A stretch of DNA of 64,000 bases. It comes from Strigops habroptila (taxonomy: Eukaryota; Chordata; Aves; Psittaciformes; Psittacidae). Shown piece by piece: positions 37,908 through 51,008 of this stretch; the stretch's first letter is position 1; each line of letters begins with the position of its first letter. The notes beneath the pieces are model-generated. The model ran no database searches. It saw only the letters and a program-made list of their open reading frames with translations, and was not told the DNA's origin. Made by a program: the position numbers and the translations under genes. The DNA lies in assembly GCF_004027225.2 (NCBI RefSeq), contig NC_044277.2, forward strand, positions 86,006,283 through 86,070,282. Direction: 5' to 3'.

Positions 37908-40900
37908 GGCAGGTGAGTAAGAACAAGCCAATCTTCAGGGGAGAGATGTGAGCACATTGATGGAACAAGAGCAGTCATGTAAATGTGATCTTTTTTTTGT
38001 ATTTGCTTTCAGAACTGCAATTTAAAAAGTGTTTCAATTAGAAAAGAGGAAGTTTTGGGTTTATGGGTCTTTTACCCTCAATTGGGACAATTTTCAGCTT
38101 GTACACATATATGTAAAAAGTTGAATGTTTGAAAAAAGTCTGCAAAAATGACATTTAAAGCATTTCTCAAAATTAACTTTTTTCTCTGCCAGATGAAAAC
38201 GTCAGACCTTTAATACTAGGCCAGATGAAAAATACACAGTTTGTTCTTGTTTGTATAATGCAGGATTCCTGTTTTCTAATGCAGTGTTATGCTCTAAATC
38301 ACAACTGTACGTGCTCCAGTACTAGTTTTCCATTGATTTCCTTCTACTCAGATGCATCTTAAAAAGTGATTTCTGTAAAATGAAAATCAGGAACTTCTTC
38401 CTCTTTCCACGTAATTTCCAGTGCAGACCAGATCACAGCTCGACACCTTTGAAGAATTTGATCCAATGTGTTTACCATACAGCTGCAGACATTCATTGCA
38501 ATCTTGATTTTCTAGTGCTTCAGTGACCATCTTTCAAATGAATTATAAGGGACCTTATATTCAAAAAGTAGTGGCACAGAGGACTGAGGGTCAGAAGGAA
38601 TAACAAATGAAGGAATGAAAAAAAATAAAGCTAGCCTTACTACGTTCTGTAGTTTTGCCTTTAGGCAGCCAGAAGACCTTCTGACACAGTTCTGTGCCAT
38701 ATGGAATTTGGAGTGCAGCTTCTGAGCGAGAAGCTCAAGTACTGCAGGTTCATTTGGGTGGACACTCTCAAAAGGAAAGAGGGTTGATTCTGCAATAGTG
38801 ACTCAGTTTCCAAGTGCAGTTCTACTCCAGAAGAGTTATCTGTGTTCTGGGGGATGGAGTAAGCCAGACAAAAGGAGCTAGCTGAAGGAAACCCACCACA
38901 TTACTCCAGTGATAACCAAACTCACTACAGCAGAATAACACACTTAAGCCAGTTGACAGCCACAATGCAGCCAGGCCTACAGGCCTACAGCCCAGTTTAC
39001 AAAAGTAACCACCACTACTGCTGTTTGCATGCCATTTTAGTCCAATCAAATGCTGCTTTGTCTCTAAACTGCTTTTGGAAAAGCAGAGGTGAGCACCTTA
39101 GTCACTTAGAGATTACTGAAAATTCTACCCTGCTTATATTAATTAAGAGGAGAATAACATTCATTACAGATCCTAATTAGCACTAGATTTGGCAGAGGGT
39201 TCTCTACCATATATGTGTGATGTTTAATGAGTATGTGGTAGATGTTAGTCATCTCATTTAACACACAGCAGGCAGAGGTTCTCAAAACAGAGTAAGTTGG
39301 TGAAGAGGAACTACAAATACTGCTTGTACCTAAACTGTCCTTTGCAGAAGTGTTTCTATGTCGCTGTCTGAGCTGTCTCCTCCCCCTGCTCCATCACTGA
39401 TTCCTAGAGGTGCACCTTATTTTTATGAAGCTAGCACAGCCCCATTTTTCCAGGGCTGCTGTATGTTTCTCAAAGATGAAGGCAAATCTGTAAGAGGATA
39501 TTTTTATGAAGTGAAAGGGATAAAACCCCACAGAGCCAGTTAAATGCTAGTTGGCAAAAGCACGTATAAAATTATTACTGCAGAGCAGTCTTAATTCTCT
39601 CCAAATTTGGTCTGACTAGAGCTGTGCCCTATGGTTGCCAGCGCTTGTAAGGAGTGACCACCACAGACAACTCTATCAGGTGATTGAAAAAACCCCAATA
39701 AACATCTGTCAAAACTCTCCCCATGAAGGGGCCACTGCCTTGTCAAGAGAGCCTCATGGATGGCAGGTAGCTGTTGTGGTGGCTGAGCATCACCAGCAAG
39801 CCCCAAGCACATGCTCAGCTGAGACCCATCCATCACAGCAAGTAGTTCCTAACTCTTCAGCACTGGCAGCATTACAGGAGCACTCTATTAAATATGAATA
39901 TCCTCTGGTGTTAAGCTGCCACCTGCTATAAATAGTGAGGCTTCATTTTAATCATTTTATTGGAATATGGAAGCCTAGAAATGTCTTGCTTTGGGATTTG
40001 AATATTTATTGCCATTTGCAATGTTCTATTGCTCAGTAAGCTCCCCTAAATGGTTAGCCACTTCTTCCACCAAAAAGTAATTTTATTTTTCTTGAGTACT
40101 GCAGAGCTATAATGTAGAATTTGCAAACAAAAAGACATCTGCAACTTGGGCTTTATAAGAACACCCCATTTAAAAACTGGGGTGGCTTTTTTTGGTGCAT
40201 TTTGTCAAAAGGCTCATTTTTAACTGTAGTTAAATGAAGGATTTATAAAAATTAATGAAAATAAAACAAATTAGAATAAATCCTTTGATAGTCTTGCCTG
40301 GAACATCAGTTAGTCCCCTGGGTGCTTTCATCAGCATCCATGAGATGCAGCTGCACTCACCTTGGAAATTTTGTTGATGCTTGCTGAAATAAACAGTTCT
40401 GTGCTAAGGTGGTAAAGAACTACACTTAAACACCACAGAGGAGAAGAACAAGGAAAAGTGACTAAGTTTAATTTCTAATGTAGAATTTTTCTACCTTTAT
40501 TGCTTTTGCTTTCCCCTTTCTCTTCACTCCAGTCACTATAGGAGACAGTTGACCAGTTACCCGATTGGCAATTACCACTTCAGATTAAAAATTTCTGGTG
40601 AAGAGTGGCTTAGCTATCTGCTAGGGATATAAATGTGTGCAGAGGCTGTGTGCCGGCCTCTTCAGACAAGCCTGCTAACTCACCCTTCTGCATTTGTAGA
40701 AGGCTTCCGCAAACCTTGTAGCGGAGGCAACAAGTTCATCAGTGACAGTCACGTCACCAAGGCTTGCTCCAGGTTTACAGCAAACTGTGTGTGACAATAC
40801 AGCTTCTTCCTGTAGATGTGTCCACCAAGTAAAATGCTGTGCAGAGTTGGTCAGAACCGCAGGTACTTGCCAATGCTAGCAAGGAGCATAAAGGCAAAGA

Positions 40901-41808
40901 GATCTGTTGCATCTCTCCCAGAACTCCAGACTTTTCCTTCATTTTATTTGGAGGAAGAACAAAATGGAAGTGTATAATTCTGAATAAGAGGGAGAAAGCA
41001 TTTTTCTTTCTTACGCAAGAAAATTGTACAACTTGGTTTAGTGTCATAATTTGCAACATAGCCTGTTTCCTGCCCTTTAATACTCAAGAGACCACAGAAA
41101 TCAGAGCGCTTTCAGCAATCTAAAAAGACCTAATGGTAAAGAACAGCTCTGTGTTTACCAGTGAGACAAGGGAGTTAAGAATAACATCTATTTCTTCAAT
41201 TTCACATTGAATTTTACCTAAGGTAGACTGGCCATTATGGATACAAAGCACATTTCCTCTGTCCCGGATGCACTGGTTTGTGTTTTGCTCTCTGCAGATT
41301 TCTCAATCCAAGAGCAGCTGTATCCTTGTAACCATGGAAACTGCTCATGGCAAAATCCCTCAAAACACAAAAGCAGAAGGATGGAAAGAAACAAGCATTT
41401 TAAGAAGGTTGTACACAAAGAGCAAGACAGTATCTTATCTTCACAGAAGCATTCCCAATGGCTTGGGGAATATATAGGACACCAGAAAAACAGTTTCTTG
41501 ATGCTCTAGGGTCAGCTCTTGGGCTGCTTACCTTCCTCACTGAACAACCAAAGAGGACTTCATCTAATGCTTTTCTTTAGGATCGCAGCTGTACTCTGTG
41601 AAGACTTGCACGCATGCAGTGCCAAAGCTTTTCTGAACATTTGGCAGATCGAAGGACTCAATACTGAATTGCCACAGCAGTATATGACAACCTTGCATCA
41701 TGCCTAGGACAGAGGCACTTTGAATTAGGAAAAAAAAAAAAAAATTTTTGTCTTCAAAAGTGAAAAAATAAATGTATGCTCCTGTGTACAATCATAACAA
41801 CAAAGGAA
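37908..41808. other. Intergenic sequence, no gene recognised
   Basis: About 3.9 kb without a recognisable gene. The part 39880-40280 is AT-rich, non-repetitive and unusually smooth in composition, with TAAT and AATTA cores. It could be a conserved noncoding element, but this is inference only. A run of 15 A followed by TTTTT sits at 41730-41749. Confidence 0.6.
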
Positions 41809-42810
41809 GAGTCATATCTGAGCAGACCTTAGTCCACCTAGTTCAGTTTTCTGCCTCTGGCAGTGCCTGTAAATGAGGAAGAGTAAGTACCACTGGGGAG
41901 GTACTTTCACCCTAATACTCTCCCCATCTTCAACTCTCCCCAGCCTCAGGGGACTCTGAGGCTGTTGTGGCTTGTCTAGATAGTAAACCTCAAAGAAGAT
42001 CTATTCCAAACATTTTTCCAGGCTCCTTTCCAAACCATCCTTTGGCAGGCAACACAACAGGCCTCATTCATTCCCCATGAACCACCACCTCCTGGTTGCA
42101 TTGAGCCTACCTTTTAGTGTCACTTGATGGCCCCCTGTTCTCATGCCAGAGGAAATAAACAATCTCTATTCATACCTCCCATGTCACCTATGATTTTGTA
42201 GATCTCTATTACATCATCCACTCATCCTTGGAAAAGGGCAATGTAAAGTTCAGCCTACTTAACTGTTCCTTGAACAGATCATCTCTCCTACCTTTACTTA
42301 CACGTGTTGCCTTTCTTCAGACTTTCTCCTGCTGTAATACATCTTGAGACGAGATGACCTGAACTGCATGGAGAGGGTGAACCTTGGAGTCATGCAGTGG
42401 CTTTTTTATTTCTATTCTTTTCCCACGAAGTAATAATTTTTTTATTTTTATTGTTACTGAATGCTAAGCTGTTGGTTTCATGGAACTATCATAAACCCGC
42501 AGTCTCACTCTTAAGTGACAATAATGAAGTCATAGCTCAGAATATTATGTGTAAGACCAGGATTACTTTTACTCAGAAGTTACATTTTCCTGCACTGAAT
42601 TTCATCTGCTGTCTTACTATCCATCTCTCAAATTCAGCAGGTCATTCTTCAGTCTACCCTTGAGCTCCTCCAGTCACTTAGGTGATTAGCGCCAGCCCTG
42701 GCAATCAGTTAATTTTCATTTTATTTGTACCTCAACCCATTTCAAAATCACTCCCAACTTTAGGCTTATCATTTGTTGAATCACTGCTAAAAAGAATGGC
42801 ATAGGGAATC
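41809..42810 (-). mobile_element. Ancient L3-like CR1 copy, antisense, about 1 kb collinear
   Basis: The plus strand follows, in order and over about 1 kb, the reverse complement of the old CR1 (L3-like) family well known from turtles and crocodilians. It starts with the block read as GTCCACCTAGTTCAG...CTCTGGCAGTG, then CACTTGATGGCCCCCTGTTC, ATGATTTTGTAGATCTCTA, TGCCTTTCTTCAGAC, GAGATGACCTGAACTGCATG and CTGAATTTCATCTGCTGTC. Divergence is heavy and no frame remains open. The family was active long before modern birds, so this copy should be shared at the same site by many birds. Confidence 0.8.
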
Positions 42811-45800
42811 TCCCCAGCTTCTTCTACAGCAAGCAGACACAAAGAATTATACTCCCTGCAGTAGTCTTGTCCACATGGTTATCAGATCACTCAAACAACT
42901 TTCTGGTGGACTTTCTATTCTTGGTGTTAGACCCTGCAGCTTCTCCTCCCCAGCCCAGGGCCTTGATAACCACTGCTCAAGGCCAGGTCTGATAAGGTGC
43001 ACCTGTGTGCCCTTGGACGTGACTGCTAGGAACAGAGCTGGGAGAAGCCTTACTGGGGGCCTCTGATCCTTTCAGGGCATTAAGCTCAAGCCCTTCCCCT
43101 TGGTCCCTGCCAAAGCCATGCTGTAGGTGCCCTGTGCCCACCCTTGCACACAGAGGCGCAGAAAGTCAGAAATACAACTCAGTCTAAGCTCTATAGTCAT
43201 GTTTCAGCAAACTGTAAATGAGTTTCTACAAGGGGGGCAGAAGCAGGGAGAGCACCTTGGAAAGGCAGGAGGTCAGAACACCAGGTTTTATTGGCATAAA
43301 CCCCTCCTGTGATATTAAAATACCCTGCCATTTTTCCTGATTTTATTTAAGAAAACTAAGGCAGTTTTACAGTGCTCTACATTTTAATTGGTGTGCTTTT
43401 TCCATTCTCTCCTTCCTCTCTCTTTTGTTGCACCTTTCTTAGTGGTAAAGTAAAAAGAGAGAAGCAGGGAGAAAAAACAAGGATACAAATATCTGTCAGG
43501 AAAAATATGAAAAATTCGAATATGTGTTATTATAAAGACACCATTCAGGGTGAAAATTGCTTTAAAAAGAAAGCCTTGTCTTAATGGCACAGGAATACAT
43601 GGAAAATCAGGACTGGAAGCTGAAACAATATTTGTGGGTTGTTTTCTTTTAAGCCAATAGACACAGCTGGTAAAGTGATTAGCACTTATTTCTAGGAACG
43701 TAGTAAAGCTTACGAAGGAAATTTGTACCTAAATTTATTTACATGCTCTCCCCCATTCGTATAATTTTCTCTTAATAAAACCTAAGTCCTACAAATTTTG
43801 CCTCTTACAAGAAGTTGGCATACCTACATTCATATCTGTTTATTCTTAGCTCTCAAATCAGATTCCAGTGTTATCTAAGATTAGGTAGCAATGGCAGTAA
43901 CAGGATAAAATGAAAACAAACATGGTAATTTCCTCACTTCGACATTTAATATTAGTCCTGCATCTGAGTGTCCCAACTTGGCTTCTGAACAGGGAATTAT
44001 TCCATATAGCATCTACCCTGAGTATAGGAAAGGTAACTGATAATAGTAATTACAATGGATCACAAAACACTCCTCAACTCTGCAGATTAAATGGAACAAG
44101 GACTCAGAATCCTATTAAGAAAGGGCTTCATATTTACTACATAAACTTAGATCATAGTCATAGCAAAAGGCTTCAAGGAGTCAGTACTGCTCACTGCATG
44201 CCACATCCTTTCTCTCAGGCCCTTGCCATTCAAAAGGCTTAAATTGTGCTAGATCTAAAGTGAGAGATGAACAAGCCCTACCTTAAATCTGCAAGGTGGT
44301 GTATGGAAGGCAGTGCATCTACACTGGGTGAGTGAGTAGCATAAGCTGCTACAAGCCTTGTGCTAATTTATAAGTGGCTTATTTAGGAATAAGCTTGGTT
44401 ATCTAAATACCATGCAGGAGTGTGCAGAGCAGAGATCTCAAGTCCTGATATAAGCAGAAATTCTGTTTCACCACTTTTTGAAGTGTGGTAACAGCCAGGT
44501 GGGAAGATGGCTTTTCTCACCTGGGGAAATTATTCTTATGCTCTAGAAAGCCCACTACAGGTTTTAATTGCTCACAGTAACACTTCTTCCAAATGTGTGC
44601 CACATACATCTCCTTTAACCAAGAATTTAACATCCATAAATGCTATTGGTGCCTATGTTTCTAAGCTGTAACTGCTGCAGTCCTAAGCAGTAAGCAGCTA
44701 TTTTTAGCACAGCAGCCTGGAGTCCCATTTGATGTGCATTATGTCGAAGGCTGCTTCACCAACTGGAATAACAGTACTATACACAGGGAGCATATTTTCC
44801 CTCTTCAGGCTAATTAAATGTGCCAGGGGAAGTTCCCAAGTGAAAGTGTGTAACTGCATATAAAATACAAAAGATATCAATCTTCCTTCATAGCTATTAA
44901 TGGATCACCATTTAGATGCCTAATAAACTTGCACATTAAGTTCTAATCACATCCTGCTTCCCTCATTAACCTGGAGCACTCTACTGGTGAAAAATCCTAT
45001 TCTTCTAGGAGGCTCTACAGTGCCCGATACTCCCCGATCAGGCTAAACTCTGAATCTGGATCTGCAATCTCAGAGCTGCCTAAAGTCATAGTTCTATCTT
45101 TTCCATTTATCGTGGCCAAGCAGCTGCTCCGCAACTCTTCTAACTCACTGAGCTATACATTTCTCTGCCTTGTTGCTTGCTTCATAACAATTCTGTCTGG
45201 CACTGTAGCTTTATGGAAAATAATGTCCATTTTACATGTAAATGCTTCAGACATTTTAAGCCAAAGTCCAGTAAATTCATTTTACATCTCTATAGTACCT
45301 GTTTCTACACCCTTCAACTGGCATTCTTGCTCCTGTTTCCCTAACATCTGCTCATGCCCATTAGCAGCCATGTATTTAATCACCCATCCTCCACAGCTGG
45401 CTTGCCTCCTTCATAATTTTTCAGGTTATTAAGCACAAAGGAGACAAATAATGAGTCTTCTTACAGCCTAGAAACTGCAGTTCTGCCATTTCAGTACATA
45501 TCGGTTAAACATCTCTATTGTCTCCTCAACTCCCAGCCCCCTTAACCTCTTCACAACCAAACCCCAGGGTATTCTGATATTTTCCCATCTGCACTTCAGT
45601 AATGATTAAGTGGAAAGAAGATCAAAATTGTTCTTTCTGAAAAGTGTATTGCTTGCACATTCAACATGACCAGCAGCGATAGCACACACTCCATACTGGT
45701 GTCCCACTGATCAAAGACCTGGCCTTTATGAACCACCTTCCAGGGTTCACCTCCACCCTTCCTCCTGCAATGATCCTATTTACCACCTGGAGCCACAGCA

Positions 45801-48800
45801 TATATGACCAGTATGGGTTTAAATTTATTATTACTATAATGCCAGCTTGTTTACTGGATTGGACATACACTCACTCTATAGAAAGGGGATGCTAATAAGC
45901 CATTCCAAGTGATTTGCCCCTTGATAAAGCTTCTACCAATACAGACTGGAATCAGAAGAGAAACTCAAGCAAAGCTCCCAGTCATCAAGGCCTGTAAACG
46001 AATTATTTCTGGAAGTTACATGTGAACAGATTTTTGTAATTTTACTCTTAAACCCAGAAAATCATTAATTCATCATTAATACCAATGTTGCATCAGTGCT
46101 TCCATCAAGCATCTACACTCTCCAGAACAAGCTAACTATACTATTAACTCATGTGTTGTACAAACTAATACACTCCCAGGCACAAAGACATTTCTGGGAA
46201 GTACTCCCCTATAACATAAAAGTTCATGCTCATATCAGGAAATATTTGTGAAGATGAGGTTTATCACAATAAGTGAACAGGGGAACTCACTGTGAGTGGA
46301 GAGGGTGGTAACAGCAACAACTCCCAGCAGTCATCCAGCAAGCATCAGGCAATGCATACATCACATCAGAAGGCAGCCTGGGAAACCTGCACAACAACTC
46401 AGGAGCAGGACTACGGGCAGCCACTCTTGTAGCCCGTCTTAGAAAGGATTGAAAGCCCTGGGCTGAGCTGAAGTAGAGCCCCTGGTGAGAGGGTTTGGGT
46501 GGGGTCCCAGCTCAGGACAGTCAGGGCAATCAAAACCTCTTAGTGCCCTCATGACCCTTACCTGCAGACAAGTGCATTTTTAGTCCTACAAGTAGGGAAA
46601 TGAAGCATGCACTGTCAGGTGCATGGGGGACTAATTGAAACAGAAGCTGGATTGCCAAGCCTTTCATGTTAGCTGTGCGGTGCTTTACAAGGGGCAATCA
46701 CAATAATTTTTTTCTCTGAAAAATGTCTGTTTCCAGTAAGTTCAGCACACTCATTTTATGCAAGGGCTCCTCATCAGACACAGACATCTCCTGCTTTCAA
46801 CAAAACCAACCAAGGCTTGTACCATTCCTTGCAGGGTAATGGGAGAGGAACAGCGTGATTAAGTGCCCAGACACTGCCAATACAAGTGCACGCAAGCCCA
46901 CCCTTGCTCTGACAAAGATGTCTTATTGCAGCTTTACAACTGAAACTGTCCCTCAAGATCTCATCTCTCTGCACTATAATCCTTCCCTTATTTCTTCATC
47001 ACTCTCCTTCCAAGCCATCTCTGAGCCTCCTGCCCCCTCTCTGCATGCACCCACTGCTTGCTTTTCTGTCTGAAGGTCACTTCAAGATAGCTGAATGCAG
47101 CAGTGGCAGCACTGCGCTTAACTGCTGAGGCCAGGTCCCAGGAGACAAAAGGGAACTTGGCAAAATTCAGGAAACTGCTGTTTTGAAAAGAGCGTATGTT
47201 CATTCAGAAGTCATGGACTCTGTTCAACTTAGTTTTAATAGCTACAAGGGAAAACAATGGACAAGGGTTGTTTTGCTGGTAGTACTGCTGATGGTTTCTT
47301 TCTTTTTTTTCATTTTACATAACAAAGTTGGCTTCCGGTACATGTAATTATTTCTATCATCTCCAGCCTACCTGGTACAAGGTGATACAGCTAAACAAGA
47401 GGTTGTGATTACTTGTAGATGGTTTCCAAACTGAACTACAATGCTAACTGAAGCTAACTTAGAAATGGAAATAACTACAGCTGCTTGGAGTGCCCTCCAA
47501 ATGCTGGAGGCACTTCAAGCTCATGACACAAAGAGGACCAGTGCCTCTGAGGGGCTGAGAGCCTCCCATGAGATTCCAGGGGAGCCAAAGGAGGCTCACA
47601 GACCTTAGAAACACACACACTGCAACTATGACCAAGTATTGATTTTTCCTAGCTTGTGTCAGAAACTTCTGTACCAGAGGGACATGCAAGGTCTTAAATG
47701 GAGCTCCAACAAATACTGTTAAATATTTTAGAGAAGAATCCTCTATTTTTTGAAGTTTACTTGGAAAACACACACAAAGCTGATGTTGGAATGCTTTTAA
47801 TCAGGACTCAGTGTTACCATTTGGGTTTTCTTCTTGCCAGCACATCAGCTGTCATTTCTATCTAACAGCTTCAGAAAATTGTTTAGCAGAATTTGAGAAC
47901 TATAAGATGGGTGTTGGAGGCTTCTCTGCAGCCAAGGCAGGAGCAGGGGTCTAATCCAGTCCTCTCTGGCAGTAGCGGGCCCTCTGCAGCTGAGAGCTGA
48001 TCTGGTACCAGCCAGGTCTTCAGTTCAGCCAGGTAGTAGCCTCACAAGACAAGAGAAAATTAATTTTACTACTATGTAAGGTTTGACACAGCATCTTCAG
48101 AGAATAAGGAGCTTTTCTCTAAATCCTTACCTGAGCAGGTTCCCTTTCAAGCGAAGAATGACAACCTAAACTCTGTAGCAACTCCCATCCTACGATGCAA
48201 GGCATCTGCCTGCCAGATGTCCTGCTAGGACGAAAACTAAGCACTGCAAAATCCTATCTCGGACACCTCCTGGTGTTCCATATCCCCTTCTGTGATACAA
48301 AAGTTTAAGCTGTCCTCTCTCTCACCAGAGCATGGTGGGCTTACATACATGAATTGTAAGAAATGCATGATAACGGGGATTGAGAAACCCCAAGAAAGCC
48401 TGAATTCATACAATTCAATTGTAAATGCATCCGGGGAACTTGCTCATCCTCACTGCTTGCTATGGACTTTTAGATGAATGCAAATTCTCCATTTATTAAA
48501 TCTAGTTGTATTATGTATAATATTACCTTGGTATTTTTCCCTTACCTAAATCCCCCAATGTATGTATGACTAACAATGTTAATTATAATGGGGTTGGTTT
48601 TAGAGCAAGAAGAAATTACCTGACAACACTGAAGATGGGAATGCTCTGTGTGCTATAAAACTTGGGAACTGCACTTCGGGGTGTGAATATTTCCATAGGG
48701 CAGCAATTACACTGATGAAAGCTGACCAATGTATAAGCCTGAGTAATTTGCGTATGTGTGGGGACGGGAATCCAGAGATAGCTGACTGGAACAGGAATGG

Positions 48801-49345
48801 ACATTATTATAGGAAGCAATTAGGAAACTTTTTTTTTTTTAAGAGTTTGATGCTGAGCTGCAGATTGTTCCTGCTATAAAGAATAGCCTCAGAACTCAAG
48901 GCTGAGCTTTTTAAAAAGCATTTGCTATAACAAAAAAACCCCCCAAAAGACGGGTGGACAAGACATAGCATCGTGTGATACCTTTTCTCCTCCCTAACTC
49001 TATTAAGATTTGGCAACATTATAATGCCAGCATATTTCATGACTTGGCTTGAATAATAAAAACCAAATGATTTCGTCATCGCTATTCCTGCCAAGAGACG
49101 CACACCTCCTGCTCCTTCACTGGATGCCAGCATACTTCAACTCTATTCTGCAGCTAATAGCAAGAACTGGAACATGGGAACATGGGAACTGGGATCACAC
49201 ATGATCCCCATGCCGTGTGCCAAAGGGAGAAGCCAAAGTTGCAGAGAAAATAAAGACCAGCTTCTTAACATGGTTCATGTAGGAAGCAGCTTCGCATTAC
49301 AGAGAGGGGTTTTGGGATAAAATTCTTGTGTCACTCATTTCTCTT
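42811..49345. other. Intergenic sequence, no gene recognised
   Basis: About 6.5 kb with only scattered open frames (longest about 110 codons, 43910-44242) and no recognised repeat. The block 44700-45010 is non-repetitive, AT-rich and contains several TAAT cores. It is a candidate conserved noncoding element, judged on composition alone. Confidence 0.6.
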
Positions 49346-49460
49346 CATAGAATAATTTGGGTTGGAAGAGATCTTCAAAGGTCATCTAGTCCAACCTCCC
49401 TGCTATAAGCAGGGACATCTTCAACTAGATCAAGTTGCTATACATCCCTTCCACACCTAA
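49346..49460 (-). mobile_element. CR1 LINE fragment, 3' end only, antisense
   Basis: The plus strand reads CATAGAATAATTTGGGTTGG, then GTCATCTAGTCCAACCTCCC, then GCAGGGACATCTTCAACTAG and ATCAAGTTGCT. This is the reverse complement of a CR1 3' UTR and tail, of a subfamily different from the 16.6-kb copy (ACATCTTCAACTAGATCA type). Homology fades within about 115 bp, so it is a very short truncated copy. Confidence 0.85.
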
Positions 49461-50269
49461 GTGTTCAGAATTACTATATTAACCCATGTGCTGTTGTAAG
49501 TGATGCTCTCTTTATAACTTTGCCATGACATGCTACCAAACAGAATAGAAACTGAAGCACAGTTGGAAAAGTTAAGCACTCTGCTATATCAAAAGTCAAA
49601 ATCTGATGGAATAATACTTGGACAATGAGTTTAGACTGTTTTCTTGCAGGATGTTACTAGTCTATAATTAGAGGTAGTTGAAAAGAAAAAGAAAGAAAAA
49701 AAGTCTGTGTGCCTTTTCCATCACGTGTTCAAACTTAACTTTTTTTTTGATCAACAGTCAGGTATCTGTACATATGAATCAACCATATGCATAATTCATA
49801 CTCTGAACCTCTCCTGGTTGTAGAGGCCTGATCCATATGAGAAAGTTGCAGCGATTTAACCAAAGAAGAGTTTTTTAATTGACTCCAGGGACAAAGTAAT
49901 ACACACGGCCATTTGCATTCCTTTGATTTATCAAATAAACATATTGCAGCTAAGAGAAATAAATCACATGACAATCTCTGGAAAATACTTGATCAAAATG
50001 GCTTTTGAAAAATCCAAGTGAAATGGGTGCAGCTTCGGTTTGCAAATTAGTTCTTTTGCATTAGACTCCGCCTTCCTTGGAGACTTTAGTGTACGTGCAC
50101 CTTAGCTGGCTTTCATATGAGGAAAGTGGTTGTACATTTTTAAAATTGTCAATACTTCTCTATTTATTTTTTAATCCAGGTATTTTAAAGTGCTTTGAAA
50201 AAGATTAGTTATCATGTGGTTAAAAATCCATAAGAAAATTCAAATTAATCAGGAGACAATATTGCATCC
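49461..50269. other. Intergenic sequence, possibly with a worn MIR
   Basis: Within this 800-bp stretch, 49545-49615 reads GAAACTGAAGCACAGTTGG then AAGTTAAGCACTCTGC then AAAAGTCA. This is compatible with the antisense MIR core (GAAACTGAGGCACAG, GTTAAGTAACTTGCCC, AAGGTCAC), but it is short. A G/A-rich run lies at 49680-49702. No gene was seen. Confidence 0.45.
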
Positions 50270-50445
50270 AAAGCCAATGACACTCAGTGCTTTTCAAAAT
50301 ATTATTCAAGGGAAACTCAGGGATAGGAAAATGAAGTAGAATTACCTAAAGCAACATGGTAGGCTGACAGCAGGTCCAGGAACTGAAATCAAATAATCCA
50401 GTTCCCAGCCCAATGCACATGTTTACTAGATGCTATTTCTACCCC
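50270..50445 (-). mobile_element. MIR-type SINE, old copy, antisense
   Basis: The plus strand keeps the antisense MIR order: GGGAAACTCAGGGATAGG, AATTACCTAAAGCAACATGG, CAGCAGGTCCAGGAACTGAA, then CCAGTTCCCAGCCCAATGCA and TTACTAGATGCTA. Each part matches the amniote MIR reverse complement (GAAACTGAGGCACAG, ACTTGCCCAAGGTCAC, GGAATTGAACCC, AGTCCAGTGCTCTA, CACTAGACCATGCT) with heavy divergence. It lies just downstream of the proposed PXDC1 3' UTR. Confidence 0.75.
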
Positions 50446-50920
50446 ATCATGCATAACTAAAAGCACTGAAAGAAGAGTTAAAAACTAATGAAAGTAAACA
50501 AATAAACAGACAGGAAACCTTCCCATTCTAATTCAGGAGGCTACTCAGAAAGCCTTTGCATGAGTGAGAACATATCCCTTTCTATTCCAGAAATTTATCA
50601 TAAAAGAATCTGCTTTATCTTCAGAAAGAATAACTGCCAGATTCAATTTCACTTACTGTCTTGAAAATGCAGAATTCCTCCACCAAATTTAGCAGCATTA
50701 AACCATATACATCTAGACACAAGATCAGCAGTTAGACGGAGAGGTTTGACAGGGGAATACACCATATCTACAGTAAGGGCAACTCATGGAGCACAGAAAG
50801 AATTTCCCAAACTCAGCATGTTCCAAAACTGCTAGAAAAAGAAAGCGGATTTGGCATGGCTGGGAAAGCAACTTCAAACAAAAAAAAAAAAGAGGAAGCC
50901 ACTGGTTTAAGCTGCAGACA
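50446..50920. other. Intergenic sequence downstream of PXDC1
   Basis: About 475 bp with an A run at 50880-50892 and nothing else recognised. Confidence 0.55.
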
Positions 50921-50941
50921 TGTACTGAAGGTGAGTTATAT

Positions 50942-51008
50942 TTTATTTCATTAAAATATATTTTTAAAACATACTGTGTAAAAGAATTAGGATTCTCAAT
51001 AATTTATT
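50942..51008 (-). terminator. PXDC1: Candidate PXDC1 polyadenylation signals
   Basis: Reading the minus strand from the PXDC1 stop codon, the first canonical AATAAA is the complement of 51003-51008. A second is the complement of 50942-50947. No AATAAA or ATTAAA was seen between them and the stop at 52444. Cleavage would be expected about 10-30 bases beyond, giving a 3' UTR of about 1.45-1.5 kb. Variant hexamers lie closer (for example AGTAAA, complement of 51771-51776), so a shorter UTR is possible. Confidence 0.3.
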
